A DNA stretch of 64,000 bases from Adiantum capillus-veneris (GCA_014529385.2 CM043942.1:56481340-56545339); one strand, 5' to 3'; positions 35,971-46,812 are shown, numbered from the stretch's first letter. Made by a program: numbers and translations. The notes: generated by a model from the sequence alone, not told the origin.

Positions 35971-38900
35971 TTGGCAGATATGGCATCTTCTCACAGTGAG
36001 ACTCTTTACAACATAAAGAAGCTGGATGGCACAAACTTTCCATTCTGGAAGAAGCAGATTTGGCAGGTTTTGGTGCAGAAAAAACAAGTGAAGCCACTGA
36101 AGCTCAAAGGGGAGAGACCAGAATTTATGGCTGAAGATGAGTGGGAAGAGCTTGACGAGTTAGCTTGTTCCACAATCATGCTGACACTGGCAGAAAATGT
36201 TTACTTCAACGTAGCAGAAGAGACTACAGCATATGGCGTATGGCAAAAGCTATGTGATATGTACGAGAAACAAAGTGCTGCTTCTCAGATTTACTGGCTC
36301 AAGAAATTGGTGGATTTGAAGATGAAGGAAGGGACAGCCATGTCAAATCATCTGAATGAATTTCACTCAATTTTCAGCCAGTTAACAGCACAGGAGATAG
36401 TCTTTCCAGATTCAGTGAAGGCTATGTTTCTCTTAATCACTTTGCCAGACAGTTGGGATACTTTTCGTACAGCGTTAAGTAATTCTGTCGCGCCAGAAGG
36501 TCTTACAAGTGCCAATGTAGAAGGCAGCTTGCTCACAGAGGAAGTGAACAGGAAGAACATTGACAAAGGCAAAGGCAATAGTGCTTTGGTCGTTCGAGGG
36601 AGACAACAGTTTAAAGAGAAGAAGGGTAAGAAGGCACAAAACCGAAGTAAGTCTCGTGATTCGAAGTCAAAGGATGACATAGAATGCTACCATTGTGGCA
36701 AGAAGGGTCACATGAAGCGAGACTGTACGAAGTGGAAACAAGAAAAAGGCAAAACAAAGAGTTCTGAGCAAGATGAAAAGAAGAGTTCAGTGAAGATTGA
36801 AGAGGTGAATGTCACAGGATCTGGTTCAGACAGTGATTCTGGTATAGCAGCTGGTGACATCTTCCTTACAAGCAATCTTGATTCTGTTTTCTTGACTGCA
36901 GAGGATGGACATGCTATGAGTGATTGGATTATCGACTCAGGGGCATCTTTACATGTTTCTCCGCACAAAGAGTGGTTTACATCATATGTGGCTACTAAAG
37001 ACTATGTCAGACTTGGCAATGAGCAGGTTTGTGACATACTTGGAGTGGGAGATGTGCAGTTGAAGTTTCAGAATGGCTCTTCTTTATGGCTCAAGAATGT
37101 CAGACATGTTCGAAAGAGCTTGATTAGTACAGGGAAGTTGGATGATGCGGGTTATGTGACAGTTTTTGGGAACAGTGCTTGGAAGATCTCCAAAGGTTCG
37201 ATGACTGTAGCACATGGCAGCAAGTCAGGAACTCTGTACACTCTACATGTTTCAGAGGTTAAAAACCATGTAATTAATGTGATTGAGCAGCCAAGTGTGT
37301 CACTGTGGCATCGTAGGTTGGGACATATGTCAAAAAGAGGAATGGAAATACTTTCTCATTATGGTTATTTGCCTGGCTTTTCATTTCAAGATTTCGAGTT
37401 TTGTGAGCATTGTGTTTATGGTAAGCAAACACAGGAACCGCACAGATCAAAGAGGAATCGTAGGGACGAACGGTTAGCTCTTGTACACAGTGACCTATGC
37501 GGACCAATGCCTAGTTTGTCACTAGGGGGAGCAGCGTACTTTTGTACATTCATAGATGACTATTCTCGCAAAGTATGGGTTTACTTCTTGAAGCACAAGG
37601 ATGAGGTGCTCAAGGTCTTTAAGACATTCTTACAGCTGGTGGAGAATCAGAGTGGTCAGAAGCTGAAGTGCTTGAGAACTGACAATGGTGGAGAGTACGT
37701 TTCCAAAGCTTTTCAAGACTTTTGTCAAGAAAAAGGGATTAAGCGGGAACTTACTGCACCATATAATCCTTCACAGAATGGGGTTGCAGAACGTATGAAT
37801 AGGACCATACAAGAGAAGGTCAGAAGCATGTTGTCAAATGCTGAGTTGCCTGATGGATTTTGGGCGGAAGCAGTGGCTACAGCAGTCCATTTGATCAACA
37901 GGTCTCCTAGTAGGGTTCTGGATAAGAGTGCAGTGGCCGAGATGCTATGGACAGGCAAGGCACCTTCGTATAAGCATCTCAGAGTCTTTGGTTGTGAAGC
38001 TTATAGCCATATTCCTAAGGAGTTCAGAAATAAGTTAGAACCAAAGAGCAAGAAGTGTATATTTCTTGGCTACGGAGAATCGGGCGAGATGGGTTACCGG
38101 CTTTGGGATCCTGAGTCTAGAAAGCTTATTCGTAGCAATGATGTGCATTTCAATGAAGCCAAGTTTCACGCTAAGCCAGAGAAGACAGAGGAGATCAGAA
38201 GAGTTGTCTTCAGGGAAGATGGACCTAGTGCTAGCACATCAAGACAGCATGGTCAGGCTCAGGAACAGCCTATAGTGGCTAGAGAGGCAGAATCAGTTGT
38301 GGTGAGACGTTCTGAGCGTGTCTCCAAACCACCTGATCGTTATGTGCCATCTCTAAATTATGTCATGCTCACAGATTGCGGAGAACCATCTTGTTACAAG
38401 GAAGCATTACAAGTGGTTGACTCGAAAAAATGGCAGTTGGCCATGCAGTCAGAGATGACAGCTCTGCATAAAAACCAGACATGGAAGTTGGTTAAATTAC
38501 CACAGGGCAAAAAGGCTCTACCTTGTAAATGGGTTTACAGGTATAAGATCACCGCTCATGATAGTCAGCCAAAGTACAAAGCAAGGCTTGTTGCCAAGGG
38601 CTTTAAGCAAGAACAAGGCATTGACTTTGATGAAGTCTTCTCTCCAGTGGTTAAGATGACTACATTGAGATGCTTTCTTGCATTGGTTGCTATATTGGAT
38701 TTGGTGTTGCACCAAATGGATGTCAAGACAGCGTTCTTGCATGGTGATTTAGATGTGGAAATTTACATGCAGCAGCCAGAAGGGTTTGTTGAGAAAGGCA
38801 TGGAACATTTGGTATGCCAGTTGTTAAAGAGTCTTTATGGCTTAAAACAATCACCGAGGGCATGGTACCATAAGTTCCACCAGTTTATGCTTTCTCAAGG

Positions 38901-39936
38901 CTACAAACGTAGTGAGTTCGATCACTGTCTATATACAAAGAAGGCTAAGGATGGCAGTTGGCTGATCCTTATTTTGTATGTGGATGACATGTTGATTGCT
39001 GGCAAACACTTGGAAGAAATTTCAGCTTTGAAGTCAAAGATGGCAAAATCGTTTGACATGAAAGACATGGGTGAGGCAAGTCATATACTTGGTATGCGCA
39101 TTGAGAGAGACAGATCAAAGAAGTTGATTTGGTTATCTCAAACAGAGTATATTGACAAGGTTTTGCAACGTTTCAATATGGAGAAGGGAAAGGCATTGAG
39201 TGTTCCATTGCCACCATATGTGAAACTTAGCAAACAAAATTGTCCTGTGTCTGAGGAAGAAAAGGCTGAAATGGATAAGATTCCATATGCGTCTGCAGTG
39301 GGTAGTTTGATGTATGCAATGATTGCTACACGTCCGGATATTGCATTTGCAGTGGGAGTGGTTAGCAGATATATGTCAAATCCCGGCAAGAAACATTGGG
39401 AGGCAGTGAAAGGTATCATGAGATACTTAAAACATACAAAGAGTATGCGCATATGCTATGGTAGTCAGGATTTGAGTGTCAGAGGATACACTGACTCAGA
39501 TTATGCAGGAGACTTGGATAAGAGGAGATCTACATCAGGCTATGTCTTTACATTGGCTGGAGGTGCCATATCATGGCGATCTCGATTACAAGATTGTGTT
39601 ACGCAGTCTACTACAGAAGCTGAGTATGTTGCAGCAAATGAGGCATGCAAAGAAGCTATTTGGCTTGGTAGATTGGTTGCAGACTTGGGAATCAATGCAG
39701 ATATGCCAGAGTTATATTGTGATAGTCAAAGTGCTATACAATTGGCAAAGAATCCAGTGTTCCATTCGAAGACTAAGCATATTGATGTGAAGTATCACTT
39801 CATTAGGGAAGTACTTGAAGACAAGCAGATACAACTGCTGAAGATCCACACCAAGGACAATCCTGCTGATCTACTCACAAAGGGACTTCCAGGAGAGGGC
39901 TTTGTGCATTGTCGTGAGTTATTGGGCATTGGATAG
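35971..39936 (+). CDS. gag-pol: Ty1/Copia gag-pol polyprotein, full-length open frame
   Basis: Single frame of 1,321 residues for element capsid, processing, integration and reverse transcription. Order: gag core (about 10-215); CCHC knuckle C239-C242-H247-C252 in CYHCGKKGHMKRDC; aspartic protease DSG at D322; integrase HHCC zinc finger H447, H452, C478, C481; integrase DD35E triad D508, D571, E607; reverse transcriptase with catalytic YVDD (D1005, D1006); RNase H acidic residues D1175, E1216, D1251, ending DNPADLLTKGLP. Length and order are normal for plant Copia (Tnt1/RIRE-like). All listed catalytic residues are present and no stop interrupts it, so it is recent or selected. The ATG at 35,971 is chosen because the gag sequence MASSHSETLYNIKKLDG begins there. 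A polypurine tract and LTR follow 3', but the 5' LTR was not found. Confidence 0.97.
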   Translation: MADMASSHSETLYNIKKLDGTNFPFWKKQIWQVLVQKKQVKPLKLKGERPEFMAEDEWEELDELACSTIMLTLAENVYFNVAEETTAYGVWQKLCDMYEKQSAASQIYWLKKLVDLKMKEGTAMSNHLNEFHSIFSQLTAQEIVFPDSVKAMFLLITLPDSWDTFRTALSNSVAPEGLTSANVEGSLLTEEVNRKNIDKGKGNSALVVRGRQQFKEKKGKKAQNRSKSRDSKSKDDIECYHCGKKGHMKRDCTKWKQEKGKTKSSEQDEKKSSVKIEEVNVTGSGSDSDSGIAAGDIFLTSNLDSVFLTAEDGHAMSDWIIDSGASLHVSPHKEWFTSYVATKDYVRLGNEQVCDILGVGDVQLKFQNGSSLWLKNVRHVRKSLISTGKLDDAGYVTVFGNSAWKISKGSMTVAHGSKSGTLYTLHVSEVKNHVINVIEQPSVSLWHRRLGHMSKRGMEILSHYGYLPGFSFQDFEFCEHCVYGKQTQEPHRSKRNRRDERLALVHSDLCGPMPSLSLGGAAYFCTFIDDYSRKVWVYFLKHKDEVLKVFKTFLQLVENQSGQKLKCLRTDNGGEYVSKAFQDFCQEKGIKRELTAPYNPSQNGVAERMNRTIQEKVRSMLSNAELPDGFWAEAVATAVHLINRSPSRVLDKSAVAEMLWTGKAPSYKHLRVFGCEAYSHIPKEFRNKLEPKSKKCIFLGYGESGEMGYRLWDPESRKLIRSNDVHFNEAKFHAKPEKTEEIRRVVFREDGPSASTSRQHGQAQEQPIVAREAESVVVRRSERVSKPPDRYVPSLNYVMLTDCGEPSCYKEALQVVDSKKWQLAMQSEMTALHKNQTWKLVKLPQGKKALPCKWVYRYKITAHDSQPKYKARLVAKGFKQEQGIDFDEVFSPVVKMTTLRCFLALVAILDLVLHQMDVKTAFLHGDLDVEIYMQQPEGFVEKGMEHLVCQLLKSLYGLKQSPRAWYHKFHQFMLSQGYKRSEFDHCLYTKKAKDGSWLILILYVDDMLIAGKHLEEISALKSKMAKSFDMKDMGEASHILGMRIERDRSKKLIWLSQTEYIDKVLQRFNMEKGKALSVPLPPYVKLSKQNCPVSEEEKAEMDKIPYASAVGSLMYAMIATRPDIAFAVGVVSRYMSNPGKKHWEAVKGIMRYLKHTKSMRICYGSQDLSVRGYTDSDYAGDLDKRRSTSGYVFTLAGGAISWRSRLQDCVTQSTTEAEYVAANEACKEAIWLGRLVADLGINADMPELYCDSQSAIQLAKNPVFHSKTKHIDVKYHFIREVLEDKQIQLLKIHTKDNPADLLTKGLPGEGFVHCRELLGIG

Positions 39937-40009
39937 ATGGCAGCCATGTAAATCTTTGTACATTTATGTTCATAGATTTACAGTTACTTAAAGTGCCACA
40001 TTGGACTTT

Positions 40010-40019
40010 AAGTGGGAGG
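40010..40019 (+). other. Polypurine tract of the Copia element
   Basis: AAGTGGGAGG lies 74 bases after the polyprotein stop and one base before the LTR start TGTTGGG, the usual position for second-strand priming. The same ten bases recur at 26,828-26,837. Confidence 0.75.
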
Positions 40020-40020
40020 T

Positions 40021-40250
40021 TGTTGGGATTAAAGCCCAAGTGGCCTCTTATGCGGATATGGCCGGCCGCCCGCCTAACTCACTTACCTCTAACTCTTTGT
40101 ATATACTAACATATTCTTTGTGAATACTAAGGATTTGGAAGATAACCCTTCTAACAGATCTCTGCGTACTGTGTACTGTGTAAGCTCACTGTGTGTGTGT
40201 GTGTGTGAGAGAGAGAGAGTCGACCCACGCTCCGCTCCGCGACTTCACAT
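40021..40250 (+). repeat. 3' LTR of Copia element, right end uncertain
   Basis: Begins TGTTGGGATTAAAGCCC. A TATA-like TATATA is near 40,100-40,105 and a (TG)n(AG)n array at about 40,190-40,219. No CCCAACA-type end was found. The next recognisable sequence is the gag-like frame whose ATG is 40,259. The LTR may end near GACTTCACA (about 40,249) or be truncated. With no 5' LTR to compare, the end is a guess. Confidence 0.5.
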
Positions 40251-40258
40251 GGGTGGTT

Positions 40259-41758
40259 ATGGCTGATGACTTTCTTTTGGAGCTTGGCATTTATGATGAT
40301 GAGGAAAGGGCTGATTTTATGTATCAGAGCTTGTGTGAAGATGCTATGCAATTTTATGACAGTCTTCCCATACATGCACAGTACAGCTGGCAATTGATGA
40401 AGGTTGCGTTGCTGAAGCATTATGTGGAACTTGAGGTGCGAGCCATGCATTCTTGATACTTTTCTGGTACAGATGAGGAATGCATTAAATCTTGGATTTC
40501 ACGGGTGGAAGAAGAGATGTTACAACTTTGCATTGTAGATAATGGGGCAAAAGCGGACTTTGCGTGTCAAGGACTTTCTAGTGATGCTTTCGTCTTTATG
40601 CATATGCTCCTTGATGATTGGCGCCATAGCTGGCTCGCTTTGAAGTTCTCACTGTTGATGCGTTATTGGAGATTGCCAAAGCCTCAAGGTTCAATAGAAA
40701 GGTCTGTTGTTGTTGCTTTTGAATCAGTACAAAATGAGTTCTGGAAGGCGGTGCAGAGTCAGCTTGAATCTAATGCTTATGATGTAAATGATTTGAACGA
40801 GGAGAGCAATATGCCTATGATTCATGCAATGAGAGATTCCTACAACATGAATGCTTCATGCGAGATGAATGTTGATGATGAATATTCTGAGAGTGGATAT
40901 AGTAGTGAATGTGAGTCTGAAGGGGATTGTGTGGATTTGACATCTGATACCTTATTTGATGGTGGCTAGCTTGATGAAGTATTTGTTGATGGGCATCTCT
41001 CTGTCGGTGGATCTATGGTTTTTGCTGGTAGTGAGTCTAGTGTGGTAGTATCTAATGGTATTAAATTTGAAGACACTGTTGACTCGAATAATGGGAATTT
41101 TCTATGTGGTGTTGCTAGATCCATGGCGCATGTGTGTTTGATGGTTAAGGCTGATGGTAGTGAGAAAGAATTCTATATACAGAGTACGCCTGATGGTGAG
41201 GATGAATTACCTGATGCGAAATGCATACAGTGTGATGAGTGGATACCGCAACAAGTTTATGGACAGTCTGATGATGCAAACAAATATTTGGCTACAAAAG
41301 CTGCAACAAGTCTGATAATACCTTGCATTGATGCTTCTATTATAGATGAAGATGATTGGGGCTTTGAAGAGTTTGTTGTGCATGCAAAATGCATTCCAGA
41401 TAGCTATGTGAAAAATGCCTATGAGCATTTAGAAGCCTTAAGGATGCAAAAGGCTCCTAAGGTCATGAAGCAAACGGCAATTTCTAATGCTTTGGATGGT
41501 GATGTACAAGTGAAGAACATGGAAAATGTAAGTATTGTGACACCTTGTCCTAGTCTAGAAGTTGATCTTACACATGGTACAGTGTTTGAAGCAACAAAAG
41601 GCTTGGAAGGGCTTGTAGAGGGTGATGCTGCCATAAAAGATAATACCTATTTTCTGAACATATGTCTTGGGACAACTTTTTGTGACCAGAAGTCGGATTT
41701 GGTTATGGACAAGAACATACCTGTAGATATGGAGGTACTCGATGCCGAAGCAAAATAA
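40259..41758 (+). pseudogene. Unrecognised frame with two tandem gag-like modules, two internal stops
   Basis: One frame runs from ATG 40,259 to 41,758 (about 500 codons), broken only by TGA near 40,454 and TAG near 40,967. Two ~60-residue modules follow each other. The first is WVVMADDFLLELGIYDDEER...YSWQLMKVALLKHY; the second is WISRVEEEMLQLCIVDNGAK...HSWLALKFSLLMRYW. They align at W, at the (E/D)-rich helix, at AxFxxQxLxxDA and at SWxxxKxxLLxxY. This pattern is like the helical core of retrotransposon gag, but the match is weak. The rest is acidic (SESGYSSECESEGD) with no knuckle or catalytic motif seen. It starts only about 10 bases after the supposed Copia LTR. Function unknown. Confidence 0.45.
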
Positions 41759-44007
41759 GACAGTTGATCAGCTCGAGGTATTATATATGTATCAGGCCAA
41801 GAAGGCTGAGTTACCTTCTATAGTGTATGAGATGAGTCTTCAAGCGGTGGAGCTCAAAAGAAAAGTATCCGTCAAACACGGTAGGAATACAAATGCAAGC
41901 TTCTAATTTCGTACATGTTTTGTAGGTTGCTGTAATATTTTTTCAATATGGAACTTGGCTTGGATGATGATGGGAATCGAGTCCAATCCTAAAACAATTG
42001 GACATACTCTACTGTAGCATATCATCAAAGCAAAGGAGTTGGTGGAGCTATTGGATGATCCATCCAATGCTGGCATTGCTAAAGTTTTGCGCCAGAAGTA
42101 TTTCAGTGAGCTGAAGAACATTGTTTCACCTCAGGAGATGATAGAGGTGTGTGATAGCGCAGGAATAAGTTTCAAGGCCTACGAAGCTTTGTATAGGCTT
42201 GTCATACTAGGTCACATAGAAAAATAGGTTGCTGCCAACACCTTACAGCGTTAGTGTCACAAAAAGGTGCATCAATAATGATGTTGCAAGCTTGTTGGGT
42301 GGATTTCAATATCTGGAGGATGTCCTGCCACTAGAAGAGAACAAATATTTTCGTTACAACAAGTTCAATAATGTCTATGTTGATTTCTTGAAGCTCCAAG
42401 AGTCAATGATCAGATTTTATGGGTTGACACAAGAAGAGTGTAATGGAAAAGTTATATTTGTGATGAAACTTGATGAGTGCCAGATTGTCAAAGGGCAACG
42501 ATTCGAAAGGGTAAGCGTTACACTTATGAACAGAGTCTTGGTGGGCATTGATGTTGAGCTAAATGCCAGCGAGAAGGCAAACACTTGTTTTTGTGTTCAT
42601 TCCGAGAAGAATATTTGGTGGCTGACAGCTTTTCATCTCCCACATGAGACACATGAGTCTCTCAAATGGTATTTTAATCACACCCCAATCGTTGATGTCA
42701 TTCCGCAACGGTCTGGATATGTTCCAAGTGGAGTGGCATTTGGCAGGAGACTTGAAAACTCTCAAGTGTATGTTAGGATGCAAGCAAGGTGCAATGACCC
42801 TCTTTCCATGAATTTATTGATGCCACAGTAAAGTCTCATTAGCAACTAAAGGTATAGTCAACTATAGTCAACTCTGTGAAAGGTAAGGGTAAGGGTGGCA
42901 AAGCTGTAGTCAATTCTGCGAAAGGTGTCACCACTACACAAACAGTGGGTAAAGCACTCCAACAATGGTTTCAAGGTATCCTTAGTTGTAACCAGAGTGT
43001 ACCCCCTAATCGAGACATGGATGATCCAAATTGGGATCCTATTCTACCCATTCCTCTGATAAATGTGCATGTGTGCACTCTTCATGCCCGTCTACAAATT
43101 CTTGACAAGTTGTTGATGTTCCATATTAATTATGCTTGGAATATGGAGCTTGCAGAAAGAAGGGAAGAGTGTATCAGAGAACTTGAATCTATTCTATCAA
43201 GCGTTGGCCTGCATGGTGGTACAGTAGATCTATCAAAGGATAGGAAGGCATCTGGAAGTACACAGGATCGTCCTAATAAAATATGTATGGGGGGTAATAA
43301 ATCTAGGCATATGCTTTTAGACTATTCTAACGCTCAAAGTCCCAATGAGTTTTAATTGTGGAAAAGGGTGTGTGACATTACCACCTACAGAGGTAACGAA
43401 GCAGCCCTAGGAATTAAGCGTGCTCGTGTGTGGTAGTCTGTAGATGATATTTTTTGTTTTCTTGAAATGGAAAATCTAACTTCTGCTGAGATATCCACTT
43501 TAAAGTTTGTAATCAATAGTTTCATAGCGTAAATGGTGGATGCCTGGGGGGAGACACACATAACACATTACATGGTGGGTTGAACACTTTGTCTTTGGAA
43601 TAAAAAAACATCAGTGTTTGAACTAAATGTTTATATTTTTGCAGCATATTCTTTTTGCTCATAGCTCATTTTTTCTCGAAACATTCGGATCATTCGGCAT
43701 CTGGAGTAGCCAAGGAATGGAGCGCTCACACTATCAAGCAAAAGCTGTGTATTTAAAAAATACAAGGCATGGAGGTGGGAGGAAAGAGAGCAATGCCTTA
43801 TACGAAATGTTCAATTGGTTCTACAGAGATTTAGCGGGAAGAGAAAGGAAGAAGACTAGAGTGCAAAGAAGCTTGAAATGCAGAATAGAGAAAGTGGTTA
43901 GCATGAGGCGATCACAATCATATCATTCTTTTAGTGCAAAAAATCGATTTCGACGGTGGTTGGCGACAGGGCGACGAAATGGCAGACGTTGGGTGGAAAA
44001 TCAATAA
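41742..44007 (+). pseudogene. Decayed spliced gene resembling a transposase of unclassified type
   Basis: Pieces in order: MPKQNKTVDQLEVLYMYQAKK (41,742-41,906, overlapping the previous frame by 17 bases); VELLDDPSNAGIAKVLRQKY (42,039-42,227); after a one-base shift at an A-run, a 200-codon frame (42,229-42,831) with FVMKLDECQIVKGQRFERVS, SVTLMNRVLVG and SEKNIWWLTAFHLPHETHES; then 42,876-43,574 with NVHVCTLHARLQILDKLL and three stops; an intron at 43,575-43,644; and a last exon (43,645-44,007) with FGSFGIWSSQGMERSHYQAK and NTRHGGGRKESNALYEMF. The KLDE, TLHARLQ and GMERSH...HGGG blocks recall large uncharacterised transposase-like proteins of diverse eukaryotes, from memory only. Family and catalytic residues are not established. 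Confidence 0.45.
43575..43644 (+). other. Intron in the transposase-like pseudogene
   Basis: GTGGGT...TTTTTGCAG, 70 bases. Joining the flanks keeps the frame: ...ITHYM then HILFAHSSFFLETFG. Pyrimidine-rich 3' end. Confidence 0.55.
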
Positions 44008-44272
44008 ATTTTTGACACTAACCATTCCAATATTGAGCATACATTGTAATGCCACGTGATTTGTTGACGCCCCAATCAATGGTTTCATGTAACAAGTTTT
44101 GACAATTTTGGATTTTTAATGGTATTATTGAGTTTTTAAGTTTCTTTTTTAAATTAATACTTTATAAGTCAAAACTCACAACTTCAAGTTCATTTCTTGT
44201 TTGCACATTCTAGAAGATCCACTCGAGCACAAACGCACACGCACTCACATCTTGCACCACACATGGATGATT

Positions 44273-45011
44273 CACACAAGTAGGTTGGCACTACGCACAA
44301 CAATACCACCATGACCACTCACACCGTAGAAAATCTGCACAGCTGGAACCCCATGCAGAATCCACGGCTTCAAATCCACATCCCCAGCCACAAGTGGATA
44401 ACCCAGTGCCCCAACCTGCTCCAAACACCCAAGAGCTTCCCCAACCATCAAATCCAGATGATCAAAGCAACATGCGATACATATTTGGAGGACTTGACGA
44501 TTTAACCCATGCCACTCGCACACCTCTTTGCAGAGCAACGCAAGAAACTAGAGAAACAAAAGAGGAATATGGAGGTCCACTTCAAAATCCATCGCCATCG
44601 CCTCCTGCCACAACCACTGGTGCTCAGGCCACCATACATACTACGCCGTAAAATTTTCCACCATGAATTAAAGAAAGAGTAATCAAGGTAATACGAGGCG
44701 ACCCAATATCTAAAGCAAAAGAGGCCAAGAGGAGGAAAACACAAAGGGAGAGGGCAACTGAAAAGGAAGCTCTTAGAGTACAAGAAGAGCGGAGAAGACA
44801 GAGAGAGCAAGAGGAAAGGCAGAGAGCTGAGGCCGAGAGAGATCATTTGGCTAACTTACAAGCACGAGTAGAGGCAGAGAAGAAGGCGGCACAAGATAGA
44901 GCTCAAGCCACCCAACAAGCAAAGGTTGGGAGATCAAAGCCTTCAAAAATCTCTCAGAGATCCAAGCAATGTGCAAAAAGAAAAAGGGACAAGGTGACAC
45001 CAGAAGAGTAG
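44273..45011 (+). pseudogene. Proline-rich then coiled-coil frame, unrecognised, two stops
   Basis: A frame open from 44,273 encodes a His/Gln-rich start, then a Pro-rich stretch (DNPVPQPAPNTQELPQPSNP), then GGLDDLTHATRTPLC and SPSPPATTTGAQ. Stops at 44,649 and 44,664 are followed in the same frame by a strongly charged helix (KEAKRRKTQRERATEKEALR; QREQEERQRAEAERDHLANL) that ends at TAG 45,009-45,011. The Arg/Glu/Ala periodicity predicts a coiled coil of about 80 residues and a basic tail. No domain is recognised. It lies between the transposase-like pseudogene and the convergent minus-strand gene, and could be a further exon or gene of the former's element. Confidence 0.4.
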
Positions 45012-45201
45012 CAAACCCCGTACGCCCCCCCTGTCGTCTCGTTTTGCAAAATTATCTCCGAGTACTCCCCCCGACCGCCTGGTGGCTGCATGTTTGAGGT
45101 CTTGTGCACGTGTGTGCCTCGGTAGGCGAAAATGGAAATTATTGAACATTATGAATAAAAAAACAAGTACTGAATGGTGACAAAAATCATTGATAAAAAA
45201 A

Positions 45202-45214
45202 TTTATTATTTATT
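45202..45214 (-). terminator. Polyadenylation signals for the minus-strand pseudogene
   Basis: Two AATAAA hexamers on the minus strand (45,209-45,214 and 45,202-45,207), about 100 bases after the last stop codon at 45,314. Confidence 0.5.
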
Positions 45215-45313
45215 GATTCGAATATTACATCATGGTCGATTTGTTTTTCTATGAATTACATCTTTGGGTAATGGGCGAATGGCTGACTTGACACCAAGGG
45301 ATTTTAAAATTTC

Positions 45314-46727
45314 CTATGGGTTTGTCAACCCTTGACCTAGGCTCAAGGCGCAGTGGGAGAGAACCGAGCCTGGGTGTCTGCTTGTAAAGTCATACAATGC
45401 TGCCTCTCGCTCCACCAATATACATTTCTGAGCGTTTAAGGTGAGAGAATCTTTAGCAAGTATGCCACTTAGTGCTTTACACTTTAGCAGCTCTGTAGAA
45501 CCATTCTTGGAGAACTCTGTGTGAGCAACTCTAAGAATCGATGACCCCAGATGGCTCAAGTAGTGCCAAACAGAACTATCTCTACCCGTGGAGACATTGC
45601 ACAAAGCTCCAGTACGCATTGAAAACTTATCGACATGATAAGTCGTCTGCAAAGCATTTTAACACTTGTAGTAAGGAATACTAGAATTTCTACCAAGTTT
45701 AGATTTATTTACCTCAGTTTCTTCATCCCTCTCTTCAGAATTTTTCTTTGTAAGATCGATGCTAGATCAATCATCTCTACCAATTGCAATCAGTGGTTTG
45801 TGTGGATGAAATGCGTTCTCTGGTACGCTTTCTTAGAAAGAGGCACATGATTTTATTTCCACTAATGTACTTGCTACTCTTTGCACCAACTATTGTTCGC
45901 TTTCACTAGGGAGGAAAGAGAGGCTTGTTGGGAGATCTTGGTCTTTGAAATCAATTTGAAAATTGACTTTCTCTTTCTTCCCACTGGGATCTTTCATGCT
46001 CGCATAGATAGCAAGCACTGCAAGCGCTCATCTTCTCTGAATCCTAACGTTTTGGCAATGTCATCAAGGAGCAGAAACTGACGATCATCCACCACCACTG
46101 GATGCAAAGTGAGAATTTGGAGGTCCAAGATCTCTTCCAACACATCATCTACCTCTATCATTTGATCTTGCTCCTCAGTGGCGCTGGGATCTTGCATGAG
46201 TACGAGTGCCATAGATGCTTCAGCCTGCTCATCTATCTCTTTGATAACTTCATGTGATTCCTCCAGAATGGTCACAAGAGGTCTTTGGTTGACCTTGTCC
46301 TTTGATTTTTCCTTGTCCATGCCCTCAAGCACAAGTAATGCCAAAACCATGTCCCATGAAATAGATTGGGTGCCTATGCACCCCATGAACAAATCCATGA
46401 GATTATCCTCATTCTCTATCTTGAAGTCCGTTCCTTGAGGCCTTTAATAAACCTCAACAAGCGAAACCGGAAGTTTTTGTCAGCCGCATAGAGATGCTTC
46501 AAAAAATCCATTGGAAACCATGCCCTATCGGATCCCTCAAAGATTATGGCATATTCCTCCATGTGTTGAGCCATGTAGTCAAGAAAGCTTCTGAATGCCT
46601 TTGCATGAAGGTTGGCAGTGGCCTGCATGTCAATTGCCCCCTCGAACACACTGATTAGTTCATGTGCTTGATCTGCAAGTCCTACCTTTTCTAATTGTGT
46701 GAGAAGTGCATCAGTAGACGTTACCAT
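45314..46727 (-). pseudogene. Unrecognised intron-containing gene with promoter and poly(A) signal, disabled
   Basis: ATG at 46,727 (MVTSTDALLTQLEKVGLADQ) starts a coding exon down to about 45,713. Blocks include FRSFLDYMAQHMEEYAIIFE, a one-base frameshift near 46,410, NLMDLFMGCIGTQSISWDMV, an acidic part (SATEEQDQMIEVDDVLEEIL), a second one-base shift near 46,020, then AIYASMKDPSGKKEKVNFQI. Three in-frame stops follow. An intron (45,712-45,649, GTAAAT...TTTGCAG) leads to the last exon (TTYHVDKFSMRTGALCNVST...), ending at 45,314. About 440 residues in all. The first ~130 residues look like an all-helical armadillo- or formin-like N-terminal domain, but this is only an impression. TATA box and AATAAA fit a real transcription unit that later decayed. 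Confidence 0.5.
45649..45712 (-). other. Intron of the minus-strand pseudogene
   Basis: On the minus strand GTAAATAAATC...TGCTTTGCAG, 64 bases, pyrimidine-rich before the acceptor. The flanking codons join in frame as EERDEETE then TTYHVDKFS. Confidence 0.55.
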
Positions 46728-46812
46728 GGGTTCTTCGTGAAGAAGATGCGAAGAGATCTTAGAGCTAGAGTTTTGTGAATGTGAGAAATGAATTTTAAAA
46801 ACTAGAAAGTCA

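Noticed and set aside
40219-40245. GTCGACCCACGC near the Copia 3' LTR resembles a SalI cDNA-cloning adaptor
   Set aside because: The match breaks after twelve bases, lies in genomic-type sequence beside a natural microsatellite, and reads on into a coding-like frame. Chance is the simpler explanation.
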